NCBI GenBank assembly: GCA_018257865.1
Contig: JAEUBA010000023.1
Span: 310,001 to 374,000 of the forward strand
Reading direction: 5' to 3'
Source of the DNA: Stereocaulon alpinum
Lineage: Eukaryota > Ascomycota > Lecanoromycetes > Lecanorales > Stereocaulaceae
Length of the DNA stretch: 64,000 nt
The notes below the pieces were generated by a model. That model was not told where the DNA came from and searched no databases. It worked only from the letters and a program-made list of their open reading frames with translations. A program made the position numbers and the translations under genes. This document shows positions 33,598-46,021 of this stretch, one piece after another (the stretch's first letter is position 1; each line of letters begins with the position of its first letter).

Positions 33598-35991
33598 GGA
33601 AAAGTTTTATACCCTTGGGGGTTTAACGCATCATGTCAGCGCATAGCGGGTTGGAAAAGTCCCAAATTTTGATTGATTAGATGTGTCGGATATGTCAAGT
33701 CTACCCTAGATCGTTTGATTATTAGCCATTGACAACGCAGCCGCTTCTGACAATTGAGCAAATGTAGAGACATCTTTCCCATGATTTGTGCCAAATGACC
33801 AACACCACACAAGTCTGCTTCTATCGTCCCATCCTCGGCGCCTGCGTGCGGTTCGCCAATATGTGCCAAGCTCAAGTTGTTGAGATGTCAATACTTGTCT
33901 GGTCAATTTCGTTGTAGATTGTGGTTCCTACCTAAGCTCACTTCTTGTACAAGACTAACGTGGACTAGCTGCATGTGAACAACTTATCGCCGATTGCCGA
34001 GTCGTTCGACTCGAGGGACTCAATGTTGATGACCTCGACTTTTGATACTCGGCTTGCTCTTTCCAGCTGCATCCCCTTAACTTTGCGCCTTTACCGACCT
34101 TACTTGAGCCGAAAAAGAACCCATTCATACGCCGAGAATATCGAACATGTAGCTCCACAGCAAATCTTTCTGTCGACATGAGCCGTCCCCAGGTCTGATG
34201 AGCTCGAAACATGGTGTTAAAGCAGCGAGTCATGACCTTGTGATACGTAGTTCTCGGAGCGAATCGAGCGGACACAGGTTGCTTTCACAGTCAGATTTGT
34301 CGATGTCGGCTGGTCTTGCGAGTAGGATGAGCACAGGACGTACTATTTCCCAGGCTTGCGGTCCTGGTAGTGGGTGGTGTTGCAAACGAGGTCAGCGCAT
34401 GGAAATTTGTGTACGAGTGGGGCTGAACGTGCTTTGTGGAGGAGCAGATGGCCCAAGAAAATGGCCGGGATGCGTTAGACTGAAGTGAGGTGCGGACACG
34501 TTCGGGGGGGAAGGAAAAACCGGCAGGAGCGTGAAGACTGCTTTTTAACCAAATTAGGAGGATCGTGGGAGTGAAGGGGGCCCGTATGCTCGCGATGCTG
34601 GGAATCCTGGCGTAGTAAAGGTCAGCATGAGCGAAAAGCAGCATCCCAAAGAGCAATGAATAGATGAGAGATGGTGGTCTCAGTAGAGAGGAAGAGACTC
34701 CCATTTGCCGTACACGGCTCGTAGTTGGTATGGATCGTAGATCTCGTCATAGACATGTGAGAGAGAAGAAAGCGGTATGAATTCACATCATGTCAAACAC
34801 TGGCGGTCTTGTGGGTCCTCAATTCGTACATCTCTCCCCCCTGTTGCGCATATACCTCTCCTCTGTAAGGGTATATAGCAAGCCAAGTTGAAGAGAGATA
34901 GATTTGAGTACGACTGTTGATGCACGAGAATCAACCTGAAACGATAAGGTCAGTATAGGCAAACACAAAGCTTGTAAATTCGGGAGAAACAATGAGAATG
35001 TCTCAGGAACAGATAGGTTAATCGTCATCACTTTCGCATGATATACAAGTCGGAGAGACAATATCATTCATCATTACAAATGTAGAAGTAACGGCGTACG
35101 GCTACTCACCCTCAGGAAGGGTTTTGGTCGAAGCCCGTTGAGTGTACGTGCTGCTTTAGGGTGCATTGGCGGTAGCAGGAGCTTAAGGCTGCTGACATGA
35201 AGTGCAGTCGTGAATGAGCGCTTGCAAGCACGTAATCATAGCCTGGGTAGACGTCCTGAACAACGCATCGAGGCGGCGTTGATAAGATTCAGAGTTAGCA
35301 GTAGAACCGTTTAGGCAGAGGCAACTGCGTCTTATCACGTATAGCTGGCGATCTGAGTATCGAAAGCTGCCGATGAGATTGAGAGGATGAAGAAGACAGG
35401 ACGATATAACAATGGCGTGAGCAACATCTGATGGGGGGAGGGAAGAAGTGAGAATCGTTGAAAGAAGCATGATATCGCATTGACGAAAACCTCAACTCAC
35501 ACGAAACATTACGTCGCAATGAAGCTAAACGAATTGAGCTTTGGAATTGTATAGCTGTTGGGCATCTTGCCTATCCTGGATGGGTTTGGAAAACGAGATG
35601 AGTGAATTGGCAGGACATTGGCGCTCCGCTATCGTTGATTTGCGCGACTCATAGCTTGCGTGGAGCGCCATCCGTCTTCTTCGTCACTGCGAACTATGGA
35701 GTATCTCGGTCCCAGCGTAGGACGTTCAATTATTCCGGCGTAACAATATGATAAAGGTCCAGGTATATCAAACAGCATTCTGGTTCCTGCACAAATTGCA
35801 AACATAGAATCACCATGATTCTACTTCTATTTTATCCTTGCCTATGGCTCGGTATGTAGTTGGGTATCTGGCATGTATCAACATGTCACGTCAACATCAT
35901 GCTAGACCATCCCCGCATAATTCGTCAGATCGTTAAATATCCGCTCATTCTTCATCCATGCCAGCTTATTAGAAGCCTTTCGCTCCCATAC
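33598..35991. other. Intergenic, 2.4 kb, convergent 3' region
   Basis: It lies between IRE1 (+) and the Zn2Cys6 gene (-). Several ORFs of 60-137 codons are present, but none has a domain or consistent splice signals. A run of seven G lies at 34504-34510. I see no RNA gene. Confidence 0.5.
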
Positions 35992-38565
35992 TCATCCAAA
36001 GAATGAATCGCCGGTCACCAAGCTCTCCCACGGCCTCCCGGTTCGCCAAACCTTCTCCATTAGCGTCCTCGCTTTCTTGATATTGCTCATGCCGAGACCC
36101 TCCATTCTCGTGATTCTCTCCATGATGATGTCCCTATCTGCCTGAACCTTCGCATCGCATCCTGCTGTGAACATTGGGAACAACAAGCACCCTTCAGCGG
36201 TACCACCTTTGCGGACTTTGTGGAGTCCCAGCACGATTTCCCTGATAGCGAATTGGACTTCCATGTCATCAGATGGTCTGCCCAGGACGCGTCGGTTGAC
36301 GTGAATCAGACCTGCGTGATGGAATGCTTCGTTTGTTGTGACAAGTTCGACTGCGTACGAATTGTCTTCGATCTGAGTACTGGCTCGACGATGCGGACAT
36401 CCTTGATAGCGAAATTTCCTCGCTTCAACCAAGCCAGCTTTCAGTGTCTCTGCCGCCTCTACATCTTCCAGGGAGGGATACCAGTCTGGGCGGATATTGC
36501 CATTGTAGTCTATACGTTCGCTGTCACATTTCTTGGCTAGCGTAGCGATCTTGGCAAGTATGGTAACCAGGCGACTGGTAAAGCCGAGTAGACAATCAAT
36601 CTGGAAATCTTGCTCGCTAGGCGAAGTGTCTAGCACCCAGTAGTTACCACCGAAGAGCGGCTGATCGTACTTGCCGCCACTGAGACTGCCAAGGACGTCG
36701 AGATAGGCAAACCACCGGATAAGGAAGAAGAATACCTTATCTTTGCGATGCACAGCAGCTGCACCGCCCCGATTTAGTATCATTGTTCGGGCTATCTGCA
36801 AATGCGTCTGCCATGGTACGGAGTGTGCGAATGTGTTAGGGTTGAGAATCTGTAATGAGGCTAACATAATGGCAGTGGCGAGGTTGCTGTTGGAAATTTG
36901 AATGTTTGTGTCAGCGAGAGCTTGGCGCAACGCAGGGAATACATCCTGGACCCAGATTGCAATCCTGTTGGCTGGTTCAGGATGCTTCAGCACTTTTGAG
37001 CGGTGGCTAGCCGAATATGCTAATAGGAGGTGCAGTAGGTTGAGATTTCGGACAGCCACTGCGCACTAGGGTCAGCTAAGGGCTGGACATGCCTATTGCG
37101 GAAATGCTCACTTTGTGGTAGGATACTCTTGAACGGATTTTCTGAACAGTCATGGGGAACCAGCATCCTTGCTGTGTGGTTCAAGAAATGGTGAAAGTAG
37201 AGTAGATTCATTGGATTGTCTCGAAGCATGTCTGGTAATGGTTCGAAGGATTCGGAAATCTCGACGGTGACTGGCTTATTGTAGTAAGCCGCGCCCTCTT
37301 GAAACCCATCAGTAGTGTTTAAGCCGAACCCATATCCTGAGAATCCCTCGTCATTGTTGTCACCATTTGTCGCGAGATGCGCTGATCCCATGTTTGGTGT
37401 CATGCCATTCAGTGCGTTCTGATCATCGTTCCTGGGGGTATCGAGGTCTGGGAAGCCCCGGTCGATTCCGTAAACTGTTTTCTGGGAGATAGCAAAGCTT
37501 GACGTGTTGAGCTTGCCTGGAAAGACGCTGTCACTGCTGCTGCCAGAGTCGGCTGGAGAATCTTCAGAGAGGAGGGACTTGACTGACAAGCGGCGGAAGT
37601 CCGGAGATTCTTGTGATGGAGGCTGTGGTGACGGTACTGGTTGAGGGGACGGTACGGGCATCGATTGGTGCACATCTTCGGATGCAATGGATGAAGCTGC
37701 CGGTGTAGGAGGAATTCGCATGCTTGCATTTGATGGGCTTGAAGATTGATACCGCATGGCAGGTGGAGATATTAAGGGGCTCATGTTGTGGTTGGCAGTA
37801 GCGAACTGATTAGGACTGAAACCTTGTGGCCTGGAATAGAAGTCGGGCTTGTCCATGGAAGGACTAAGGCGCATTTTCTTCGCCCTACTGTCTCCGAATG
37901 CCGGCGATGGTGTTCCGCGTACACTGTTCTGGGTTTGAATAGAAAACTGCGGGCTCTGAAAGGGAGGAGGCATTTCAGGGTTCGACAGCGAGTGCTGATG
38001 GCCGCCGTATGCCATTTGTGTTGTACCATTGATCAAAGGAGGGCTCTCCATATTGGAGTCTGGAGACGGGTATGGTCCAGTCGCCTGGTCGCGGATGCGG
38101 GAGAGTTGTGCGGTGGATATGTGGTCACGGAAGGGTGAATTCTGAGATGGGTAGAAGCCGGCAGAATTGGAACGGCTGTATTGTGTCAAGTCATCCATGA
38201 AGTTGGCCATAGGGTTCGGGCTGTGGCCTCTGATGGTAGACCCTCCGTCTGAAACTACCGAGGTAGAGCTTTCTCGTTTGAGCGGCGGGCTGGAGAGATT
38301 CATTGGAGCTTGTGTCTCATTACTCGACTTCCTCTTCGACCGACCCTCCCAGTTCAGGCGTATACTGTAGTCGCATGTCTCGCCTTGACGTTCGCAGTTC
38401 TGACATTTGGGTCTCTCTTCTCCACATTTGATCTTTCGATTCTTGCATGGCCTATTCGCCTCAGTCAGCCTGAGCTATTGGTGGCGGTCATTGGGGTATT
38501 CACCAGCATCCGTTGCGACTTCGCTTCTTTGGCTCGGCGCCTCCGGGTTTCTTTGGTCGCGGCAT
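35992..38565 (-). CDS. Zn2Cys6 transcription factor with fungal-specific regulatory domain
   Basis: Three minus-strand exons (38504-38565, 37112-38451, 35992-37058) give 822 aa. Exon 1 encodes MPRPKKPGGAEPKKRSRNGC and the first Trp codon is split. Exon 2 completes the binuclear cluster CWPCKNRKIKC, GEERPKCQNCERQGETC: Cys spacing C-x2-C-x6-C-x6-C-x2-C-x6-C at about residues 20-47. A Ser/Pro-rich disordered region with SPSPQPVPSPQP-like repeats runs to about residue 330. After the second intron (53 bp) comes the helical regulatory domain (MAVRNLNLLHLLLAYSASHR, WVQDVFPALRQAL). Proteins like this bind CGG-type half-sites in promoters; the target pathway cannot be read here. It is divergent from the FAR-17a/AIG1 gene. 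Confidence 0.88.
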
Positions 38566-39228
38566 GACCTTGAAGGGTCTCGATGTAGCCTGATATGTAG
38601 CTGTCACACTGTTCAAGTTGGTGGCGTCTTATAGAGCTCAGGGTTGTCCAATTGATCTTTTCACGTCGCACTCATCGTACCTGCGGGGTAGTATTTATCG
38701 TTCTGAGCGTCGCTAAGTAAGATTGGATTGAAAATGCTTGGATCGGTGGTAGCCTTCGTCCTTTCGTAGGACTCTGGCATAGGGGGCAACACAGCTCGTG
38801 AACGGCAAAGGGCGTTGGTGGGTTGGAAGGTCGAGGCGACAGTGCCAGTGGGTGCCAGCGATAAGAGTGTGCCAGGCTGCATTAGTGGGCGGTCTAGAAG
38901 CCTCGACGAATGTTGCTGGGTTGCCCACAAGGGTTAACTCATACGGTCAGTCCTAGATGAACCACGTGTCAAGCTGTCAATTGGACCATCTCAGTGGCTT
39001 GCAGAAACTTTGATTAAGGGAAGAGAAAGGCGTAGGAGGGAGCTACTACCATCGAGGGTGTTGCAACCGACTCGAGATTGCGAATGTGCCGTAGAACTAT
39101 ATCCAACGGCCGGGCAGATTAGATTAGATCGCCAAGACAGGGCATTACCACCACATGGAAGGACTACCTATATTGGAGGATGACATGCAGACCACGAAAA
39201 TCTCTGCGCTTTACATACAGCGTCTACG
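38566..39228. promoter_or_regulatory. Divergent intergenic region (Zn2Cys6 gene- / AIG1-like gene+)
   Basis: About 660 bp shared by two head-to-head genes. A 90-codon minus-strand ORF (38661-38930) could be 5' leader of the transcription factor, but it cannot be joined to it in frame. Confidence 0.4.
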
Positions 39229-40006
39229 ATGAGTACAATGGCAGAGAGTCCCAGAAAACATCCTGTCCAAACACTCACATCTCCAAAACACCCTCTCCAA
39301 AGAATTGCATCTCCATCCCTGTATGGCTTCTCCGCTCTAATTCACGTCTGCTACCACCCGAGACCCTTCCGTACGCAGTAACGCTGATACATCCCAGTTC
39401 CTTGGCCTGTCCTCCTTCGCCTACTCCTATATCTGGCTCGTCGACAATCCTACTCCCATCAATGACTCTTATGGCTGGCACTTCCAATACCTCACCATCA
39501 TCGGCCTTACAATAGCCACCCTTTCCTTCACTGCCGGCGCCTTGGCTGACCTGACGTCCTCTACTCGGCTGTTCCAAATCAAGAATGCGCTGTCGATATG
39601 CTCTACACCACTGGAGGTGCTGGTCAGCATGCTCTATTGGAGTCTAAGGCTCATCGATAAGGATCTAGTCTTTCCTGAGTGGGCCCAACTGCCCCTGTTT
39701 GCCGATCTGAGCTTCCACGCTATACCTCAAATCTTGCTGCTAGTTGACTTCCTGCTGCTGAGTCCCCCTTGGAGGGTGACGGCAACGCAGGCGATGGGAC
39801 TGAGCAGCATTTTCGCTTTGTTGTACTGGCCTTGGGTACAGAAGTGTTTTGAGTACAATGGGTACTACCCATATCCCATCTTTGAGATGTTTGGATTGTA
39901 TGGCAGGATAGGCCTCTTCATACTGAGTGCGGTGACCATGACTGCGAATACTGTGGCATTGAAATGGGCCTATCGCATGGTCAATGGGACTGAGATAAAG
40001 AGATAA
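39229..40006 (+). CDS. FAR-17a/AIG1-like membrane protein (predicted FAHFA-type hydrolase)
   Basis: Two exons (39229-39345 and 39398-40006) encode 241 aa. The 52-bp intron has a GTCTGC donor, which is weak, but it joins SALIH to FLGLSSFAYSYIWLVD in frame and removes a stop. Five to six hydrophobic helices follow. The threonine in FQYLTIIG (T72) and the histidine in LSFHAIPQILLLVDF (H146) correspond by position to the active-site Thr and His described for human AIG1/ADTRP, which hydrolyse fatty acid esters of hydroxy fatty acids. The C-terminus is short (WAYRMVNGTEIKR). ATGs at 39229 and 39238 are both in frame. Confidence 0.85.
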
Positions 40007-40364
40007 TGGACGGCAACGGGGACAAGACCTTACGAGACCTGACACCGTATATGGAGATGTGAGAGGTACATCATATAACGTGAGAAGCATTGTGATGTTC
40101 AATCACAGCATAGCGTAGGATCTGTCAGGAAATCTATGGAAGACGCCAGAGCTATGTGGATATACCATTCAATAGCTTCCGCTAAGTAAGCTATGAACGC
40201 GTAGGACCGAGTCTCTAGCTCAAATCACCAGCTCAAGTCTTCTTAGACCTACAGGACTTAATGCTCCTGATCTCTTTACTACTCGAGTCAGTTCACTATT
40301 TACAAGTGGACCGAAACGATTAGTTGCTACTAGATGAGAGGGGTTGGCATCTGCTGAAGCAGAT
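40007..40364. other. Intergenic
   Basis: A 358-bp gap marking the change from intact genes to the decayed block. I see no feature in it. Confidence 0.4.
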
Positions 40365-41327
40365 ATGTTAATGTCTTCTCCCAAACGTCGAGCGATCAGT
40401 GACCGGCTCGAGGACTTCCTTGCCATTCCTAATGACTCTGGCTCCGACAATGATAAGATCACTCATCCTAGAATCGATCAATTGAGATATCTCCTGTTTG
40501 ATAGCCTTCCCTTCCGGAAGCTACGGGAGAGTCTCAGGCCGAACTATACCTTTATCGACTTGTATCACGGTAAAGAATATAGCGCCTTCAGCCCGAATAA
40601 CGCTTATACAACGGAACATCGATCGTCGAGTAGCATCTATCCGAAATATTTAACGAGATCGTTATCACACACATCAGCAGCGACGGAGAGCTTTTCGGCG
40701 CACTTGCTGACGCTTATCACAAGAAGCGGCTCAGGTATGGATTATTAAATTCGATTTACCCATGATCTTCTTGCGACATACAGCTGGAAGGCAGGATAGC
40801 GACTCCGGAAGCTGTCCTCTATGTTGTCCCGAAAGGTACGTTAGCTTCAGGGGTATTGATTCCGAAGGCACATGATGCAAATATCCTCCCTTCCAGTTCA
40901 TGCTAGACGAAGGTGACGGTGGCGCACTCGACAAAGACGAAGAGTTACCACCGCATGCAGAATTAGAGCAAGAAAGGTATCACTATAAGCCAGAGGACGT
41001 GAGGCTCCAGGAAGCTATGCCAAGCCCCCTCCTCCTCCATATATCTTTAACCATTGTGGCCATAGTAGTGGCAAGTGAATGCGTGGACTTCCTAAGAAGT
41101 TGAAGAATAGCATTTACACTTACGACAACAATGCTCAGCATCGTGTGCAACGGGGCGTTTACCTTGAGGAAGGGCCTAAGTACTGGGTCATCTCCGTACT
41201 CATCTTGACTGGCTTGATTATATCAGGAGTCATGGCAACATTATGGGCTACATTGATAGAAGACGTGCAAAGTGCTTTGGCCATCTCAAGCTACGTTGTT
41301 ACGGTGCCATTGGCTTGGATGTCATAA
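40365..41327 (+). pseudogene. Decayed gene for a fungal hypothetical protein with C-terminal transmembrane segments
   Basis: Four conserved-looking pieces lie in order on the plus strand but in different frames. They are an N-terminal stretch from the ATG at 40365 (RLEDFLAIPNDSGS, RESLRPNYTFIDLYHG); HISSDGELFGALADAYHKKR (about 40670-40730); LEGRIATPEAVLYVVPK (about 40784-40834) followed by LDEGDGGALDKDEELPPHAE; and RGLPKKLKNSIYTYDNNAQH with two hydrophobic helices (YWVISVLILTGLIISGVMAT) to the stop at 41327. Good introns exist at 40835-40897 and perhaps 40735-40783, but no choice of GT-AG introns restores one frame through all pieces. The frame before the last piece also carries a TGA. I know similar proteins only as uncharacterised fungal families, so no function is claimed. 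Confidence 0.5.
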
Positions 41328-41769
41328 TTGGACCTCATGTTTAGCCACGAATGAGACGAGTCTCTGTGATAGTGAAGCATACGCAGCTTGAAAGAGGGAT
41401 CAGTACCGGTGAAATTTGCAGATCAGCATTCATGTACTGGTTTATTTACAAAGTCAGTGGATCCGTCATATCTGCCCATAACAGCTCGTTTCAGGGCGTA
41501 TCAGAATAGGTCGTCTCAATCTATTGGGTGAGGGACCCACTGAACTTGTTTGCTTTTTGAGGTGGTTCTGGGGGTATTGTACAAAAGTATAACTGATCAT
41601 CGTGGTTTTCAAGGATTGGAATAAGTTTCATGATGTTCCGGACCACAAAGGCGTTAAAGAGTACACATAAGAGAGCGGTTCATCATTCTTTAATAATTAT
41701 GTCAAACTTGGAACACCCTGTCGACCTCACATGTCTTGGCCTCAATGCTTCTCAAGGTTCTGGAGTTCT
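41328..41769. other. Intergenic
   Basis: Nothing recognisable; moderately AT-rich sequence between two decayed genes. Confidence 0.4.
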
Positions 41770-42390
41770 TCAATCCACTTCTTCGTCGATACTGTAACTG
41801 GGGTGCTTCGGGATGTCATTAGCACCCTTGCTCGCAAACCTTCTAATCCAGTCAGCTCCGCAATTCAGCCAAGAATGTCTCTCAGGCGTCAACCAGTCTT
41901 GATCCCGATCCTTCCTGTCCGCAGTACCAAGCATGACATCAAACATTTCTGGCCATCCTTCCGGTGTCGGAAAGATTGCATATGCCAGAGTCGTCCCACA
42001 TCGCCCACAAAAACTCCTTCTTCGACCCTCAGATCATTCGTGAAATGTAAGCAACGTATTCTCTCTTGCAGGGCCAGGCAAGGAAATTTCTTTAGCCGGT
42101 AGCCACTGTCGTTTGACTTTGTTGTCGAGTGCGTCTGACGTCGTAAAGCGGTGAACGCATGAAGCTGAAATAAATCTCATTGGGGTGCTGATCCAGAATG
42201 GAAGGATTGAGCCTGTTGCAGCGCGGCAGTCATTACAATGATCTATGAGGACCATAGGTAAGGTGAGTCTCTGCTGATCGCCACTTTTGTTGGCGTTCTC
42301 TGAAAAGTAATGATTGGCTGGTCTGTCGGACATTGCTGGGACATCGATACGATAGCGAATTGCCTGGCAGTTACAGTCGCCATGGAGTGA
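41770..42390 (-). pseudogene. GFA/CENP-V-type (glutathione-dependent formaldehyde-activating family) protein, interrupted by a stop
   Basis: On the minus strand one frame runs from about 42390 to the stop at 41770-41772. It reads a GFA domain: HGDCNCQAIRYRIDVP, LIDHCNDCRAATGSILPFW, then RSFCGRCGTTLAY, FDVMLGTADRKD and HPSYSIDEEVD. The zinc-binding CxC, CxxC and CxxCxxC-like cysteines are all present. The frame is broken by a TGA at 42034-42036 between LLTFHE and SEGRRRSFCG, exactly in a region that is continuous in the family; a CGA-to-TGA change would explain it. No intron of sensible size removes it. There is also no ATG: a TAA lies a few codons before SLHGDC, so the first exon is lost or unrecognised. 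Family members are zinc-binding; the substrate is mostly unknown. Confidence 0.75.
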
Positions 42391-43257
42391 GAACGCATTT
42401 TATGGAAAAGTCATGTTGTCGACAAGTGGCAAGTTCAGATTTGGCGGTGAGACTTAAGAGACCATGGAATGAGGTAATAGACTCTACGTTCCCAAGGTCA
42501 ATGCAGCCCTGTAACTTGCACGAGTCTGGCTTGTAACGGAAAATTGAATTATCAACATCATCAACGTTCACCTTAGCTATTGATATGAGTTCAAGGCTGC
42601 CATGGGTTTCGAGCTAGGTAGCTAGGCGCCAGTCGCCCGGTCCGCAAGGAACTTACAGTTGCAGTGAAACTCCGCTATCTTTTAGCGTATCCGTTGTATT
42701 TCTAGCTTGTTAATTATAATTAGCAACATATCAGTCGGCGATGATGTCTGTTAACAACATTGGCGAGGTCATTATCAGACTCGTGCATCAGCTGAACTGC
42801 ATAGGCTCGTTAGTCTCGGAAAAATGCTCGGCACTATCTTACCTATGATAATCATGTTGCATTGCATAGGACAGGACCATACTACGAAGGACTTTGACAG
42901 GCTTGTGGCCAGAGTACTTCGGGGACTTTTGCCAAATGAAGGTTAGATATTCCAGGGAGAGTCTCTCGGCTTTGCGAATTCTGTTCACTGTTCCCACACC
43001 TTGGAGCTTCCCAGGTGTGGCTACGGATATAGGGCTGTATGACGCGGGCCCCTCTTTGCCATTGATGTGCAGGCGATAGAATTGTGCCTCCGTGATCGAC
43101 ATTTCTCGGCTCTTAGGAGGGAGAAGTTGGACTTTGTGGTGTGCGAGAAGAAAGTCGTTCCAACCTCGAATTCAATAGGCGTCCAGCCCAACGTCTGTCC
43201 ACGATCTTGTGTCCTGGAACCTAGATCACTGTATCTTCTCCAACGATACTAGCAATC
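42391..43257. other. Intergenic, 870 bp, divergent
   Basis: It separates the GFA relic (-) and the rhodopsin-domain relic (+). Short ORFs are without motifs. Confidence 0.4.
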
Positions 43258-44724
43258 ATGGGAGGCCAATCCGAATTTACTTTCCACTTCGTCAACGCTC
43301 AAGAGACCATCGCGCTGGGTGCAGCAATGCCAGCAGTGTGTATCATTGTCCTGGGCCTGCGCTTCTTCACTCGAAGGCTGCAAAAAGTGCAGATCGGTAT
43401 GGACGATTGGCTTGCTGTTGGCGGTCTCGTATGCTTTGCTCTCAGGTTTAATATATCAGAACATTATTGAATACGAGTGTCCTTGTAGTTGGCTATTATT
43501 GCCATGGGAGCTTGCCTCATTGCGGGTGCGTGTATGGAACAGACATTGCATGTGAACAAGGCAAGGTTAATCGATATCCCAGGAGCTCGTCTACAGTTCA
43601 TGGGGTATCCAACACCTGCCCCACCGAAAGACCTTACGATCGAGGAAGCAGCTGCTTATGCGCACCCTACTACGATTCTCAATCAAAAGATATAGCTACA
43701 ATGCTTCTGTACGGTTTTCCGATGTTAATCAGGACGTGCAGCTCGAGTTTGCGGATTCCATCTTTCTTGGGATAGCTGGCGGATTCATCAAACTAAGCAT
43801 CGTAGCATTTTATTGTCGAATCTTCGTCACTCACAGAGGCAACCTTTTTGACATCGTCACGAGAGTCACTGCTTTAGTTATTTTCTTATGGACCGTAACT
43901 TTCGTTCTGTTAGACGTCTTCGCATGCGGAAAACAATTTTGGGCCGCCTGGAGCAGCCTGACGGCTCAATTACAGTACTGTCCAGTGGCCATTCCTATAA
44001 AATATGGCTTTGCGATCTCGGATCTCATCCTCGATGCCTTTATCTTCCTCTTGCCACTTCCATTTGTGAGTGTCAACAACTGCGAACACTCTCAATGATA
44101 GGGCCGGAAGCTAACAGGCCCCAGATTTTGGAGGCTTCAATTGACTACCAAGCGCAAGTAAGCTGTGAGCGGCATTTTCCTCCGAGCTCAAGCGCTGACT
44201 GAAAGTACTCATCTGTTGCAGGGCTGTCGGCGCATCCACTGCTCGGCTTATCCTATATATCAAGATCCTTCGGGGAGCCACCGCTGGGATAGTAGTCGAT
44301 CCCAACCGTAAGTACCTTGAATCCTATCTGTGAACGTGGTGCCAGGCGTGAAGTCGCGAGCATGCTCGAATGTGACCTAGCTCTGATTGCAGCATGCTTG
44401 CCTTCAATGAGCTACCTTATTACCCACTTCAACGTCCAAACAATGGTGAAAAGCGTGCGAAGCGCGCTATCACTTCAAGCCTTGCGCTCTTCCCATCACT
44501 CGTCGACGGCTCCACGAGACACACAGAACGACCATATCAAGCTCTACACGAAGATTCAGCTAAAGACTCTGGCTGCCTCCGATACTGGAACAAGTCGGCC
44601 ATCGGTACCGTCGCTGAGCGATTACCATATCGGGGATTCAGATTGCATAATACCAACACCGGTTCTGGAAATGGGGCCCTTTGTTCAACATGTATGTCGG
44701 ACAGAGGTAGATAACTGGAAGTAA
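43258..44724 (+). pseudogene. Fungal rhodopsin-domain (PTH11-like) integral membrane protein, decayed
   Basis: The N-terminal exon (from 43258) reads ALGAAMPAVCIIVLGLRFFT and VQIGMDDWLAVGGL, the family's start. A standard intron (43430-43488) leads to AIIAMGACLIAGACMEQTLH. Then the frame hits TAG at 43693 where a splice donor is expected: the sequence AAG-ATATAG looks like a donor whose G became A. Downstream, FADSIFLGIAGGFIKLSIVA and DLILDAFIFLLPLPF are clear helices. A short RLQLTTKRK piece is out of frame and followed by a TAA in place of the usual codon before AVSGIFL. ASTARLILYIKILRG and MLECDLALIAACLPSMSYLI finish the domain. At least one lost splice site, one frame conflict and one stop make a working seven-helix protein unlikely. 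Confidence 0.7.
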
Positions 44725-46021
44725 GATGTGGTGGCCTTCGTAGAAGGCCTGATGAGCTTTGGCCGATGCTAATGAAGCCTCTCTCCATCTGTTGATCTAT
44801 CGAGAGACAACAACAGAGGCAAAGCTTTGGGTGAGACCTTACAGGCTATGGTCTTGGATGGATATGTGGGATACGGATTATACTCGTGCATAGAGATGAC
44901 GCCGGATCTTACAAGCATTTACGAGAACTCACAATTTCGAATATGATGTAATGAAAACGACTTATCTACGCCCCGAAAGTACAACTTGCAAAGAGGATAC
45001 TATTTGAGTCAAGGCAGCCCCGTTCTATAGTTTGATCTGAAAAACTTTCGTTACACTTAGAATCGTCACGCAGAGTCCAGGATATCAGGATGTGTACTGA
45101 GAAATCGACGGCTCTAGACCGACTTCCAAGTTAGTATCCGAGTAACAAATGTGAGTCTCATTAGAAAAAGTTTCCTTCAAAGCCAAGTGTGACAGTCATT
45201 GCATTCTAGCGAAGTCCGAGCTCTAAATGGATGCTAGAGTAGTGACTTCTGGAACGTACCGTACACACTCGGTGTGACTGTGAAGTACATACTATCTCCT
45301 GTCATGGTCGATTCTGAGCCCACATGACACGTTTGATGGAAGAGAGCTCTCCCTATTTTTCGGAGACGAGTTGCAGACCGAGCGCTGACTCTCGGGGCAG
45401 TGTACTGTAGTCCCGTTAGATTGAAGAGAAAGCCATCTTCTGCTAATATGGAAATTCGGAGAGTTTCAATTGGACATATCGAAGGATTTGGGTCGGCAGA
45501 TGTGTCAGTAGCTAAGCTCGAATTTTCTCATGTCTTGTTAGTAGGTTAGTTTGAGGATGTTCTGTCCCAAAAGGACAGGTTCAATAACTGTACCCCAGCG
45601 CACAGCGACAGGCGACAGAGAACAGGCCGCATTAGGTAGATACTCCCCCATTATTATGCGAATCTTAGTGGGTAGGATCGCAAGGCTGCCAAAAATGTTG
45701 TTATCTTCGAGCTTTTTGCTCGACTCAACTATCAATTCTGCGATCATAGTAAAGTCTTATGACTTGCAAGGGTATACAAGCGAGGACCAATGACGTGGAG
45801 TAACGATCTCCGTGTTTTCAGGGAATACTTACAATAGCATTGATTATGCCCCAGACTGGAAACAAGGTTGGGTATACCCATTCCGCTAACACAAGCTTAG
45901 ATTTGTGTGTTCTTACCCTTTCACTTGCCTGTCGATACTACCATACTGGCTAAGCTTCCAACGCTGTTACGCGAGACTTTATGAGGTACGCAACCGTATT
46001 GAATACCGTTGCATTGTTCGG
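44725..46021. other. Intergenic, 1.3 kb, convergent
   Basis: It lies between two decayed genes. Two small overlapping ORFs at 45538-45793 have no motifs. Nothing else is recognised. Confidence 0.4.

Noticed and set aside
34291..34704. 137-codon minus ORF with a signal-peptide-like start
   Set aside because: The hydrophobic start is isolated, the remainder resembles random Ser/Thr-rich sequence, and no splice extension was found.
38661..38930. 90-codon minus ORF as possible 5' exon of the Zn2Cys6 gene
   Set aside because: Cannot be joined in frame by a convincing GT-AG intron; the MPRPKK start is typical for this regulator type. Probably leader sequence.
41731..42102. 123-codon plus ORF
   Set aside because: It is the antisense of the GFA-family relic, which has clear conserved cysteines on the minus strand.
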